Positions 11,821-20,399 are shown, counted from the first letter of the stretch. The stretch is DNA of 30,454 nt from Gnetum montanum (GCA_015680685.1 MNCI01007686.1:577963-608416), one strand, 5' to 3'. The notes: a model not told the origin generated them from the letters alone. Made by a program: numbers and translations.

Positions 11821-12090
11821 CTTAAACTACCTCAGGCCCGAAATGGACTTAAACTACCTTGGGCCTGAAATGGCCTTAAACTATCCTAGGCCCGAAATGG
11901 TCTTAAACTACCTCAGGCCCGAAATGGCCTTAAACTACCTCAGGCCCAAAATGGCCTTAAACTACCCCAGGCTTGAAATGGCCTTAAACTACCTTAGGCC
12001 CGAAATGGCCTTAAGCTATCCCAAGCCAAAAATGGCCTTAAACTATCTAAGGCCCAAAATGGCCTTAACCTATTCATGGCTCGCAATAGC
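11821..12090 (+). repeat. 27-bp minisatellite, ten copies
   Basis: Ten contiguous units of exactly 27 bp, starting with CTTAAACTACC and ending with CGAAATGGC, with no indels. A degraded eleventh begins at 12091. Because 27 is a multiple of three, one plus frame reads through as a nine-residue repeat close to MALNYLRPE (ORF 11843-12157). Single looser units also occur at about 11600 and 11760. I regard the ORF as a by-product of the repeat, not as a gene. Confidence 0.9.
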
Positions 12091-12425
12091 TTTAAACTAT
12101 CTATTTCAATCACACCTCACCCCTGCACTCAAAAGCCAAAAGCCCGAAAGGCTGTAAACTAACAATTTCATTTACGCTTTATATTTGAACAATTTAGCAG
12201 TCTGCAATAGCTTCAAACTAGTAACCGCATTAACACCACTCTCAAAACTAATCATGATTTACAGTAACGTCAAAACCTACGATCCTACTTGTGCTTTACA
12301 TAAAAAGAAAACAATAAAGAAAATTATCAAAATTAACATCAAGATTTCTATCAAATACATTAAAAGAAAGATGGTGTCTCTTGTTTCATTACACCACAAT
12401 AAAATCGTAGGCTAATTCAGCCACG
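12091..12425. other. Spacer between repeats and antisense gene
   Basis: Decayed repeat units, a stray 24-bp unit (12169-12192) and A-rich sequence. It would form the 3' flank of the antisense gene. I found no convincing polyadenylation signal. Confidence 0.4.
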
Positions 12426-12677
12426 CTACGTGTCTCCCTTGTTACCACTATCTCCTATATCCCCTAGTTCAACTTCTACTTCAAGGAGGCCATCCTCATA
12501 GGGGTCACCCTTTGCATGAGGAACCCCTTTGTGAGGGCGGCCCTCTTTGTCAGGCTCTCCAGTAGGGGGCTGTTCACCACGGCATCGACTAACATCATTA
12601 CACTCTATTTCCTGTAAACCTTCTTCATGAAGATCCTCGTTAGCTTCACCCTACTGAGGATTCTCCTCAGGTCGCTC
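12426..12677 (-). pseudogene. Antisense gene, terminal exon (acidic C terminus)
   Basis: 84 codons from the acceptor TGATCACAG (ending at 12678) to the TAG at 12428-12426. The phase-0 junction continues the upstream frame. The peptide is strongly acidic (EEGLQEIE, EDGLLEVEVELGD) and low in hydrophobic core residues, so it is probably disordered. One internal TAG lies at 12653-12651. Confidence 0.75.
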
Positions 12678-12756
12678 CTGTGATCAGACATGATACATAT
12701 ATTAACATCGTCATCAAAACTAAGTATAACAAAAATGCAACAATATTGCAACTAAC

Positions 12757-13573
12757 CTGTGATGGTCCGGCATCAGCAGCAAAGGGGACTTGTTCTAAGC
12801 CAATCCACAGATGTTGCATGATTTCTTCCTCGGTGAGCTCAGACCAAACCCCGTCCCCTAGATTAGTTCCAGCCTTTACCTTCACCTTTTCCACAGGAGT
12901 CCATCGAGGTGGTTCGGGGAAAAATGAAGGGATGGTAGTCTCACCTCTAGGAAGAGTCACTTCCCTTTCGGGAGAGGCACTCACCATCACTTGTTCCTGG
13001 AACTTCTCAAATGCTTTGGAAGCTCCAATAACGTTGAGGAATAGCTAAAGGGATTGAGCCTCAACGGCAGAGTCCCTATAATGTTGATGGAATGCAGCGC
13101 TTTCTTGTTTGTAGACCTGTTTATGATCTTTTTGCGTCTGCCCCCACTCTTGGATACTCGCGCTAAAGTCCTTCCAGTCTTGGTTCTTCTGAGCTAGGAG
13201 GTCCATTTGCATACACTGCTCGACTAGTTCACGGCTAGTTTGGACACTGTTCCTGACGACACTCCAATAACGGGCGTAGTCAACAACAGCTATCCTCCAG
13301 TCCTCGCTTCCCATTCCTTGGGCTTGCAGGAATTCATTTCGTGATCTTAAATCCCCAACCTCATCACGTAGGGCCACCCTCTCCTTCTCCGACCTTTGCA
13401 ACCTCTTACAAAGGTCCTCGTTTACACTTTGACATTCCCATAAGGAGCGAGTCGAGCGTACAACACATTTACGCATTTCATCATAAATGTTGTGTGGCAT
13501 GACAATCGCTTCTAATGGGGGTTCAGTGGTGTCTAATCGATAGGCTCTGACGGATCCCATCTGAGGCGAGCTC
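12757..13573 (-). pseudogene. Antisense gene, coiled-coil exon
   Basis: After a 13-base lead the frame reads MGSVRAYRL from 13560 and stays open to the donor CACAG/GTTAGT at 12757, except for TAG at 13047-13045. Residues encoded near 13440-13310 form heptads (NEDLCKRLQRSEKERVAL, RDEVGDLRSRNEFLQAQ), predicting a coiled coil and probably oligomerisation. A Gln-rich helical stretch follows, then a conserved-looking PFFxEPP-type region and SELTEEEIMQHLWIGLEQV near the end. The acceptor is CTATTAG at 13574, with a tandem AG three bases later that could serve alternatively. Confidence 0.75.
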
Positions 13574-13657
13574 CTAATAGCATAAAATGATAGTTTGGCA
13601 TAATTAGGTAGCGTAATGCCACAGTAAAATAATTTCTGCGTAATGAGTGTAACATAC

Positions 13658-13759
13658 CAACTTCAGGATCAATTCCCTCTAAGCGATTGATCATGTCTTG
13701 GACGACGTGTGTCATGAAGGTGAATTTATCAGGAAATTCACCCCAGGATCGAGTCGCCA
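13658..13759 (-). pseudogene. Antisense gene, small exon
   Basis: A 102-bp exon between acceptor CAACAG (ends 13760) and donor GTATGT (13657). It reads VATRSWGEFPDKF and then THVVQDMINRLEGIDPEV without a stop. The phase at entry fits the upstream exon exactly; the phase at exit is one base off the next exon. Confidence 0.7.
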
Positions 13760-13914
13760 CTGTTGCCAAGTGTACACTTTGGTCACTTGTTACGCAGAAT
13801 ACATTTCATATAAGGACATGACTAAGACATTATGATGTCTAGCACAATCTCTAGAAATTTTCTAAAGTCTACTATGCTATAACAATTAACTTTATCAAGT
13901 AACAAACCACTTGC

Positions 13915-14100
13915 CTTGTCTCGTCCTAGCCGAAAGAACTTTGGCATCCTCAACCGCTACCTCCTCTTCCTGCGCAAGAGCTTGTTCACTCCTCGCCTTA
14001 TTGACTGGGGCCTCCTCTTCAGAAACTGAGGCCCCTTCTCTAGGCCGTAAGACTATAGCCCCTGTTTCAGGGGTTAACCATTCCACAGCCCTTTCCCTCA
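13915..14100 (-). pseudogene. Antisense gene, acidic linker exon with a GC donor
   Basis: A 186-bp exon with no stop. It reads VRERAVEWLTPETGAIV, then a Glu/Ala-rich linker (VSEEEAP, AQEEEVAVEDA). The downstream splice site is AAG/GCAAGT, which fits the consensus of the minor GC-AG class of U2 introns; a mutated GT donor is the alternative. The acceptor upstream is ATGATAG at 14101. Confidence 0.7.
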
Positions 14101-14213
14101 CTATCATGCAACATGGTTAGTTAATGTAAGATTTCACTTTTGTTCAACAAATATTACGCTATGCAACAGTGTCTCTACATAAAACATGACCATTGGTATA
14201 TTTCATCACTTAC

Positions 14214-15266
14214 CACCTGGAGGATTACTCCTCTGAAACCTAATTTGCATTTTCTTCCCCACGCCACCCGCTGGTTCGGCATATTCCTCGGTCAAACGAG
14301 GCCTTCTCCGCGGCACTGATGATACCACTATCTCAGCAGCCAGACGCTTCCCCCTTGATACATCACCAGTGTAAGAGGGGGGCCCCCCACCCATGCTATC
14401 TTGGCCCTACGTTCAAGGTGCCACCATACTTCTAGTTGTTACTGAAAACGATTCCCCAATCCCTTCAGGAGAGTCTTGCGACCAGATAATGCCAAAGATA
14501 TGGGAGATCCATGGTTTGGATATATGACTACAGCCTTGTTGCACCTAGGCCCCATTCCTCTGGACCACCAGAAATTCGGCAAAACGCTGGAAGCAAGCTA
14601 TGAAGAAGGTGAAATACACGTTGAAATGGGACTCAAGCTTCTTGCGAAGCCTAACCATCTCAACGCGCAAGCCTTCGGCAAAATAGCTCGCCCAATTGAA
14701 TCATGTCCCCTCCTCTAGGATCTCTTGCATAATCTGGGCCTGCTCGATGGTGAGAAATCTCCCTTGCAAGAGTATCTTGGGGAAGGCCCGGGCCCAAAAA
14801 AGAGGGTAAATAGTATGGGCCACCTCCAACTCGATCCTTTCAATGGGGATTGCCTCAACTTCCTTCTTAACCCTTAGCCACTCCTCTATCTCTTGCTGGT
14901 ACTTGGCACTCCTCTTCGATTTTTCATCTATAGGAAAATCGTCAGAGGGAACCCCGAAGAGATTAGCAAATAGTTGAGTGTCAATGTCAAAATTTACGCG
15001 CACATTACGCATGCGTATGTAGAGGTGCTCAGCTTCTTCGCTGAAGGAGTTGACTAGGGTCAACATTTTGCTTGCAGTAGCATCAGGGGTTATGGCCAAG
15101 AAAAGGTCCATCAGCCCAGCCTCTCGAATGTTATTGGTTACAATAATTGGGGCAGCTCTATGGTCGAGCCAACATTGGACCTCCTTTATGTCACCATAAT
15201 GGAAGAGGAGACTATTGGCCTCATGACTAGAGGCCATAATCATAATCTCCCGTGATTCCCTGATTG
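14214..15266 (-). pseudogene. Antisense gene, large exon encoding an unknown helical domain
   Basis: 1053 bp, or 350 codons in one frame, from acceptor TTTTGTGTTAG (15267) to donor GTG/GTAAGT (14213). Stops at 14703, 14547, 14415 and 14409. The first 190 residues include NIREAGLMDLFLAITPDA, YIRMRNVRVNFDIDTQLFAN and LFGVPSDDFP, an arrangement that recalls plant mobile-domain or 'putative plant transposon protein' regions (a V-x-F stretch, then a basic residue plus V-x-F, then L-G-P). I cannot confirm the family by eye. Then come FNWASYFAEGLRVEMVRLR and KLESHFNVYFTFFIACFQ, a helical segment, and last a basic nuclear-signal-like stretch (PRRRPRLTEEYAEP). Confidence 0.75.
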
Positions 15267-15339
15267 CTAACACAAAACAATGGGTAAGCTGACACCAACT
15301 AATAACATTGACGTAATTCATCATCATGACAAAGCTTAC

Positions 15340-15614
15340 CAGGCTTGAAGGGTAAAGGAAACGGAGGAATTTTACTTTGCACATCTGCAACGGTAAGGGA
15401 AGGGTCCAAGGTCCACTCCCTATCCAGCCATCTGAGTTTCTTGCATCTAGAAAAGAAGTTGGCATAATGGGTAAGGTATTCGGGGATCTTGAACGCCAGT
15501 TGTTCCATGACGGCAGCCCGTACGTTGCTGGTAGAGGTAAATTCCCCTATAGCCCTTTCGGTCAATGACAATGTATCATTATTTCCCATAAGACCGCTTT
15601 CATTGATGAAAAAT
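15340..15614 (-). pseudogene. Antisense gene, exon 3
   Basis: 275 bp with no stop, from acceptor ATGGTGTAG (15615) to donor CCTG/GTAAGC (15339). It reads FFINESGLMGNNDTLSLTER, then RAAVMEQLAFKIPEYLTHY and CKKLRWLDREWTLDPSLTV. No family is recognised. Both junctions are phase-consistent (phase 2 in, phase 1 out). Confidence 0.75.
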
Positions 15615-15701
15615 CTACACCATAGACAATCCATTCACGCTCAACATGCATTTGAACAGTACTTAGCACATTACAATACTGCAAAGTGAAATAAAACTTA
15701 C

Positions 15702-16148
15702 CTGCCTACGTAATGCACGGTACTAGGTGGATTCTAAAAGTAGGTTGTGAGATGACGAGCCACGAACAAAGTGTTATAGGCATGGTAGTAGTTGAACCTG
15801 GGAATCTCCTAGATCCAGCTCAAATACCTCAAACCCCTAGCACTCTGTTCATGGTCTTGCGCCTGCACTGTTTCAATCGCACCGTCTGACAAAAATGCTA
15901 AGATGCTCTATGTCGAACCAACCAATAGCATCTCTAAAATAGCAGCAGCTTCATCGCCTGGTAGATTCGACCAGATGATTATGCTGTAGTTACGAAGCAA
16001 GAATTGCAAAAAATCCCGCTCGTCCCTTTGGAACCATATCGCCTCCTCCTTTATATGAGCATGAGGAGGAACATTGGCCACGGGAATATGAATGAAGCAT
16101 AGTATGCCCATGATGTCCAAAACGATTAGGATGTGCTTTAGCATAATG
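15702..16148 (-). pseudogene. Antisense gene, exon 2: FCP1/NIF-type HAD phosphatase-like domain
   Basis: 447 bp after a strong acceptor (pyrimidine tract, TATTGTACAG, ends 16149). The translation starts LKHILIVLDIMGILC, matching the HAD motif I strand of plant FCP1/NIF proteins. FQRDERDFLQFLLRNYSIII with WSN follows, matching the conserved block where the R-P-x(4)-FL helix leads to a WSS/WTS motif II. Later RFNYYHAYNTLFVARHL and NPPSTVHYV match the 'SNTLL-DD-P-K-A-NP' region around motifs III and IV. These enzymes dephosphorylate Ser in proteins such as the RNA polymerase II tail. Here the second Asp of motif I is Met and the DD of motif IV is gone, so catalysis would be lost. TAG stops lie at 15910, 15811 and 15736. 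The exon ends in a consensus donor, CAG/GTAAGT. Confidence 0.75.
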
Positions 16149-16370
16149 CTGTACAATAAAAAAGTATTACTGTCAGACAAACTATTTAGATAGAAATATT
16201 CATCATGCTACACTAGGGTTCGCACGATTCTCAGAAAATTATAGAGTACATTGGAGACGCATGACCAAAATCGCCCAAACCCTTGCAACAGCTCAAGGTC
16301 TATCCTTGACAATAACGATGAAGGCAACACTGCGTATTACCCTAGCGTACCAGATAACTATTACAAATGA

Positions 16371-16497
16371 NNNNNNNNNNNNNNNNNNNNNNNNNNNNNN
16401 NNNNNNNNNNNNNNNNNNNNNNNNNNNNNNNNNNNNNNNNNNNNNNNNNNNNNNNNNNNNNNNNNNNNNNNNNNNNNNNNNNNNNNNNNNNNNNNNN
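16371..16497. other. Assembly gap (127 N)
   Basis: A run of undefined bases, placed between the probable first exon of the antisense gene and its second exon. Any splice donor or upstream exon there is invisible. A single N also occurs at 24171. Confidence 0.99.
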
Positions 16498-16541
16498 ATC
16501 CTGGCCAACTTGGCGTTCTTTCCTTTGACCTTTAGTGCCAT
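16498..16541 (-). pseudogene. Antisense gene, probable first exon (cut by gap)
   Basis: An ATG at 16541-16539 sits in a good plant start context (GCAGCCATGGC) and opens MALKVKGKNAKLAR, a basic N terminus like a nuclear signal, before the run of Ns. The donor of this exon must lie in or just beyond the gap. Its link to the gene is inferred from position, strand and start context. Confidence 0.45.
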
Positions 16542-16679
16542 GGCTGCAATCGAACAAAATCTGCGTAGTCATCTGCTCGCACTTTGCTTACGCTCTTTTC
16601 TTGCTATAACTAGATCCAAATTCGCGATATCAGTAACCTGTTTTGAGTATGAACCAATGGTTTATAAACAAAATGCTTA

Positions 16680-16860
16680 AAACTAACTGATTCTTTCTGC
16701 TCGATCAACGCGGAACTTTCTTAAAATGCATATTTGTAACGGTGCACTACGAATTTAAACTGGAAACTCCTCTAACATGCAATTCTGATGCAGAAACAAA
16801 CAAACATTTATCATTCAACAGATTGACAGAAAGACAATGTAACAACTTCCATTTTTGATG
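16680..16860. other. Last part of the spacer before reverse transcriptase
   Basis: Non-coding on the sense strand. For the antisense gene this would be promoter or 5' UTR territory, but I see no clear minus-strand TATA box. Confidence 0.35.
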
Positions 16861-16869
16861 ATTTTTTAG
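16845..16869 (+). other. Splice-acceptor-like site before the reverse-transcriptase frame
   Basis: A pyrimidine-rich run ending in GATGATTTTTTAG (AG at 16868-16869) lies directly before the point where the pol frame becomes open (GCC CAT TCG CAA ATG GAC). In that frame the TAG of the acceptor itself is the closing stop, as expected if the upstream sequence is intron. Ogre elements of the Tat lineage are known to have an intron between protease and reverse transcriptase. No convincing donor was identified. Confidence 0.45.
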
Positions 16870-18097
16870 GCCCATTCGCAAATGGACATAGCTTTATCCG
16901 CACCCTTAGCCTTAATAGGGCTGCATAGGAAGATAATTAGACAGTTCAATCACACGCTAGTAGGAATGAACCTTTCCCTTTACAACGCAACCATAGCAAC
17001 ATTGGAAACATCCCTGGACTGGCCAGAACATCTGGCTTGAACACTCGACCTGGAAGTTGGTGATGTAACCAAGGACCCTCTCAGCGAGGTTCTTGTGGTT
17101 ACGCACAAGGGTGAAAATAAAACTCTTAGGGTTATTTCTCTCCTAAACCAATAGATACAAAGTGACATAACACGAGTTCTCCAAAACAATGTAGCCGTAT
17201 TTGCATGGTCATATGAAGACATGACAGGTCTAAACCCAAGACTGATACAACACAACATAATTTTAGATCTATGCATTAAACTAATGAGACAAAAGGCACA
17301 AAAGATTAAGCCAAAAATTGCGCTAGCAGTGCGTAATGAAATCATCAAGTTGTATCAGACTGGTTTCATTTGCGTCATTGATTACTTAGACTGGGTGTCC
17401 AACATCGTAGTTGTGTCTAAGAAAACGGGAGGTATATGCATCTGCATAGACTTCCGGGATCTGAACAAAGCTATGATTAAGGACAATTTCTCGTTACAAT
17501 TTCTCGTTACCTAGTATTGACCAACTGATCGACACAATAGCTGGTCACGCACTCCTATCCTTTATGGACAGCTTTTCAGGTTATAATCAAATTCGTATTA
17601 ATCTAGAACATCAATTGACTATGACATTCATGACACCCTGGGGAACCTTCTGTTACACCATGATGCCTTTTGGACTAAAAAATGCTGGAGCAATGTATCA
17701 ACGAGCCATGACATACATATTTAGCGACTACCTCTTAGGGAGATTGAACGACTACATGGATGACATAGCTGTCAAATCTGTAAAGTTAGAAGATCATTCA
17801 GAAGACCTAGAGTTAGTCCTTAAACGATGTCTCGAACATAACTTACGGCTCAACCCAAAGAAATGCATATTCGAAGTCAAAATCAAACACATGTTGGGGT
17901 TTGTGGTATTAGAGACTGGCATCCAGGTTGACCCCAACAAGGTGAAAGCCATCGTTGATTTAACGCCACCTACAAACCTCAAGGAACTTCGTGGGTTATA
18001 GGGCAGGCTTCAGTTTATCAGGCGGTTCATTTCAAAGTTAATAGATAAATTACACCCCATGCAACATCTCCTAAAGAAGGGTGTTAATTTTGAATGA
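16870..18097 (+). pseudogene. Reverse transcriptase (broken by stops and one frameshift)
   Basis: The linker begins MDIALSAPLALIG, then carries VAVFAWSYEDMTGLNP, the motif that opens Tat reverse transcriptases. The polymerase domain follows with DYLDWVSNIVVVSKKTGG, CIDFRDLNKAMIKDN, SFMDSFSGYNQIRI (motif A Asp present), MPFGLKNAGAMYQRAM and NDYMDDIAVKS (the YxDD catalytic box intact, near 17753). It would copy the element's RNA to DNA in the particle. Stops at 17038, 17152, 17999 and 18095. A 13-bp tandem duplication at 17485-17510 shifts the frame by one; the two halves are otherwise collinear. Confidence 0.92.
17485..17510 (+). repeat. 13-bp tandem duplication that shifts the RT frame
   Basis: AATTTCTCGTTAC occurs twice in a row. 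Thirteen is not a multiple of three, and the frame before (17221-17484) and after (from 17511) differ by exactly one base. It looks like a polymerase slip or a filled double-strand break. Confidence 0.85.
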
Positions 18098-18505
18098 ACC
18101 AATGACTGCCAGCGTGCATTTGACAATTTTAAAAAGGAGCTGCAACATTTACCAATGGTTTTCCTGCGACAAAGGGATAAACCTTTTTACATCTATCTAG
18201 CAAACTTGGACGTGTTTATAGCTACGCTACTTTGTCAAAAAAGGAACGATGGGTCAGAAGCCCCTATCTACTACCTTAGTCATGCTCTATTTACATACGA
18301 GAAAAGGTACAATGAAGTGGAGCGTAACTGTTTGGCATTGGTTTTTGCACTAAAGAAATGTAGGCATTTTCTCTTCTGCAGTCAGGTCAATAACATTTGC
18401 AAAAATAATGTCCTGTGAGCCATCTCGAATAACTTGTATGAGAGTAGTAGAATAGCTCATTGAAAGGCTATCATAGTGGAATTTGATTTACATTATGTTG
18501 GCTAG
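18098..18505 (+). pseudogene. RNase H domain (gypsy type)
   Basis: It continues the reverse-transcriptase frame. RAFDNFKKELQHLP starts the domain, then KPFYIYLANLDVFIATLL and EAPIYYLSHALFTYEKRY, followed by ALVFALKKCRHFLF, the usual gypsy RNase H order. It would remove RNA from the RNA:DNA hybrid. Stops at 18416, 18461 and 18503, the last two in the connection to the second RNase H. The domain is complete in outline but decayed. Confidence 0.85.
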
Positions 18506-18589
18506 TCGTCCACCAAAGGCCAAGCCATAGGTGACCAATTAGCAGCACCGCCAATTAACGACCAAGCTACAATAGAGCTAGAATTCCTA

Positions 18590-19087
18590 GATGAACATGT
18601 ACACAGTTTAAGCCTTGTGTCAACAGGCCTTGAAGCAACGTTATACTTCTACGGGGCTTCAACCACTAGAGGTGGTAATGCTGCCGCTGTTATTACGCTT
18701 TCTCCTGAGGATGTGTGTCCATCGGCATACCGCCTGACATTCCCTTGTACGAACAATGTGGCAGAGTATGAGGGGCTCCTCAGAGGATTGTTGATAGCTA
18801 GAGAACTTAAAGTTCAACACCTGGTAATCTGAGGCGATTCGATGCTTATCATCAATCAAATCACAGGAGTCTACGCCTGCAAGGCTGTGCACCTACAGCC
18901 CTACTGCGATATGGCTAAAGATCTCTTGAAACAATTTGTGACAACTGATGCCCAACACGTGCCGCGCAACGAAAATGCTATTGCCGATGCACTAGCAACA
19001 CTGGCATTAAACGTGCCACCACACTTGTTTGCCACTTGGCCCGCTTTGAAGATAGAATGTACAGAGCTTGTTATTCAAGTGGCGTAG
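18590..19087 (+). pseudogene. Second, archaeal-type RNase H domain
   Basis: This is a full second RNase H: ATLYFYGASTTRGGNAAAV (first strand; the catalytic Asp of YFDG is replaced by Tyr), TNNVAEYEGLLRGLLIA (Glu present), GDSMLIINQ (Asp present), and NAIADALATLALNVPP (Asp present). A TGA at 18830 sits just before GDS, where an Arg codon would be expected. An additional archaeal-type RNase H after the ordinary one is a hallmark of the Tat lineage and is the strongest single item for the classification. The frame closes with TAG at 19085. Confidence 0.88.
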
Positions 19088-20362
19088 ATTTCTTCATTAA
19101 ATGTAGGAGGTACGTTAGAATGGTATGACAACATTAAAAATTACCTTCTGCATGGCGAACCACCACATGAGCTAACACATGCGCAAAAGGATGCAGTGCG
19201 CAAGCGTGCCAGACAATACGTCATCCTTGGAGACAGTACTCTCTGTAGAAGCTCTTTCGATGGGGTATTGCTTACTTGCGTTAATAGTGACCAAGCACAG
19301 CGAATAGTTAGCGAAGTCCACGAAGGGCTGTGCGGAGGACACGTAGCTCCATGGGCAATGACTGCTAAAATCAGACGCCTAGGGTACTATTGGCCGTACA
19401 TGGAAAAAGACTGCCTTGCCAAGGTTCAGACGTGTGACATGTGCCAGCATTACACCAATCTAATACACATGTCACCAACTGAGTTGCACACTACACAGAT
19501 CACTTGGTCATTCCAACGATGGGGACTGGACATCATAGGTCCCATCGCATCCAAATATTCTATAGGACATAGCTTCATTATCACCGCCATCGAATATTTT
19601 ACGAAATGGGTTGAGGATATCCCCCTATGGAAGATTACATCTCAACAGGTTTGCCATTTCATCTTAGACAATATTGTAACCAGATTTGGACTCCCTATGA
19701 CTATTTTGACTAACAACGAACCACAATTTAGTAGAACAGAAACCAAATCTTTTTGCAATAATCTTGGTATCAAGCAATCTTTTTCTTCACCTTACTACCC
19801 ATAAGAAAATGGTCAAGCAGAAGCAACAAACAAAGTGATTATCAATCTGCTTAAGAAGATGCTCAGCAGTAACAAAAAATGATGACATGAAAAAATCCTC
19901 TACATGCTATGGGTGTATCATACGACGTGCAAAATAGCCATAGACAGGACGCCCTATAGCCTAGTCTACGGGTCCGAAGTAGTGTTGCCCTTGGAATTAC
20001 AGGTCCCCTCATTGCGAATAATCCTATCCACGGTTATAAATGAGACTCAACACAATGAGTCTAGAATCGTGGATTTAGATTCAGTGGAGGAGAAACGCAT
20101 CTAGACGCTCGACACCATCGAAAGATATCAGGATAAGAAGAGGTAGAAGCATCGGCACAACCTACATCAATGATCGATCGAGAAAGGAGACTTAGTTCTC
20201 AAGGTCATTCATGAACCAGTAGGCAAATTCTCTGCAAACTGGGAAGGCCCTTTCCTAGTCATAGGCACATACAGCAACGAAGCATTCAAGTTAGCAAATA
20301 CTGACAACAACGAACTACCAAATCTAGTGAATCATCTGTATCTAAAGCAGTATTACATCTGA
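19088..20362 (+). pseudogene. Integrase
   Basis: The frame runs to TGA 20360-20362. The N-terminal HHCC zinc module is present (EVHEGLCGGHVAP, then CDMCQHY). The catalytic core shows RWGLDIIGPI (first Asp), TILTNNEPQFSR (second Asp changed to Asn) and ENGQAEATNK (Glu). RTPYSLVYGSEVVLPLEL and the C-terminal GDLVLKV with FSANWEGPFLVIG form the usual gypsy C-terminal GPY/F-type module. It would insert element DNA into the chromosome. Stops at 19802, 19880, 19883, 20102, 20144 and 20171, with no frameshift. No chromodomain is seen, as expected for Tat. Confidence 0.92.
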
Positions 20363-20399
20363 ACATCGACTCGGCTCAAACTCAGGTAACAAACGTTTG

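Larger units (their letters stand above)
12426..16541 (-). pseudogene. Antisense multi-exon cargo gene inside the Tat element
   Basis: Eight exons are inferred on the minus strand: 16541 into the gap, 16148-15702, 15614-15340, 15266-14214, 14100-13915, 13759-13658, 13573-12757 and 12677-12426. The testable introns are 87, 73, 113, 155, 84 and 79 bp, with phases 2, 1, 1, 1, 1 and 0. Five of six junctions keep the frame; the 13658/13573 junction needs a one-base shift. Donors include GTAAGT (twice), GTAAGC, GTATGT, GTTAGT and one GC donor. The product would exceed 1040 residues: basic start, FCP1/NIF-like domain, unknown helical domain, acidic linker, coiled coil, acidic C terminus. Nine in-frame stops show it is now a pseudogene. 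Tat elements are known to carry extra ORFs, including antisense ones, but usually after integrase or before gag; this position and the intron number are unusual. Confidence 0.8.

Noticed and set aside
13911-14120. 69-codon plus-strand ORF opposite the acidic linker exon
   Set aside because: A shadow of the antisense exon; the Ser/Ala-rich translation is the complement of Glu-rich codons.
15679-15701. Nearest AG (CTTTGCAG) as acceptor of the intron that starts at 15701
   Set aside because: It would make a 23-bp intron, too short for plants; the acceptor at 15615 gives 87 bp and joins the exons in phase.
16261-16680. 139-codon plus-strand ORF spanning the gap
   Set aside because: It is open only because the undefined bases contain no stop; the opposite strand has the better start context.
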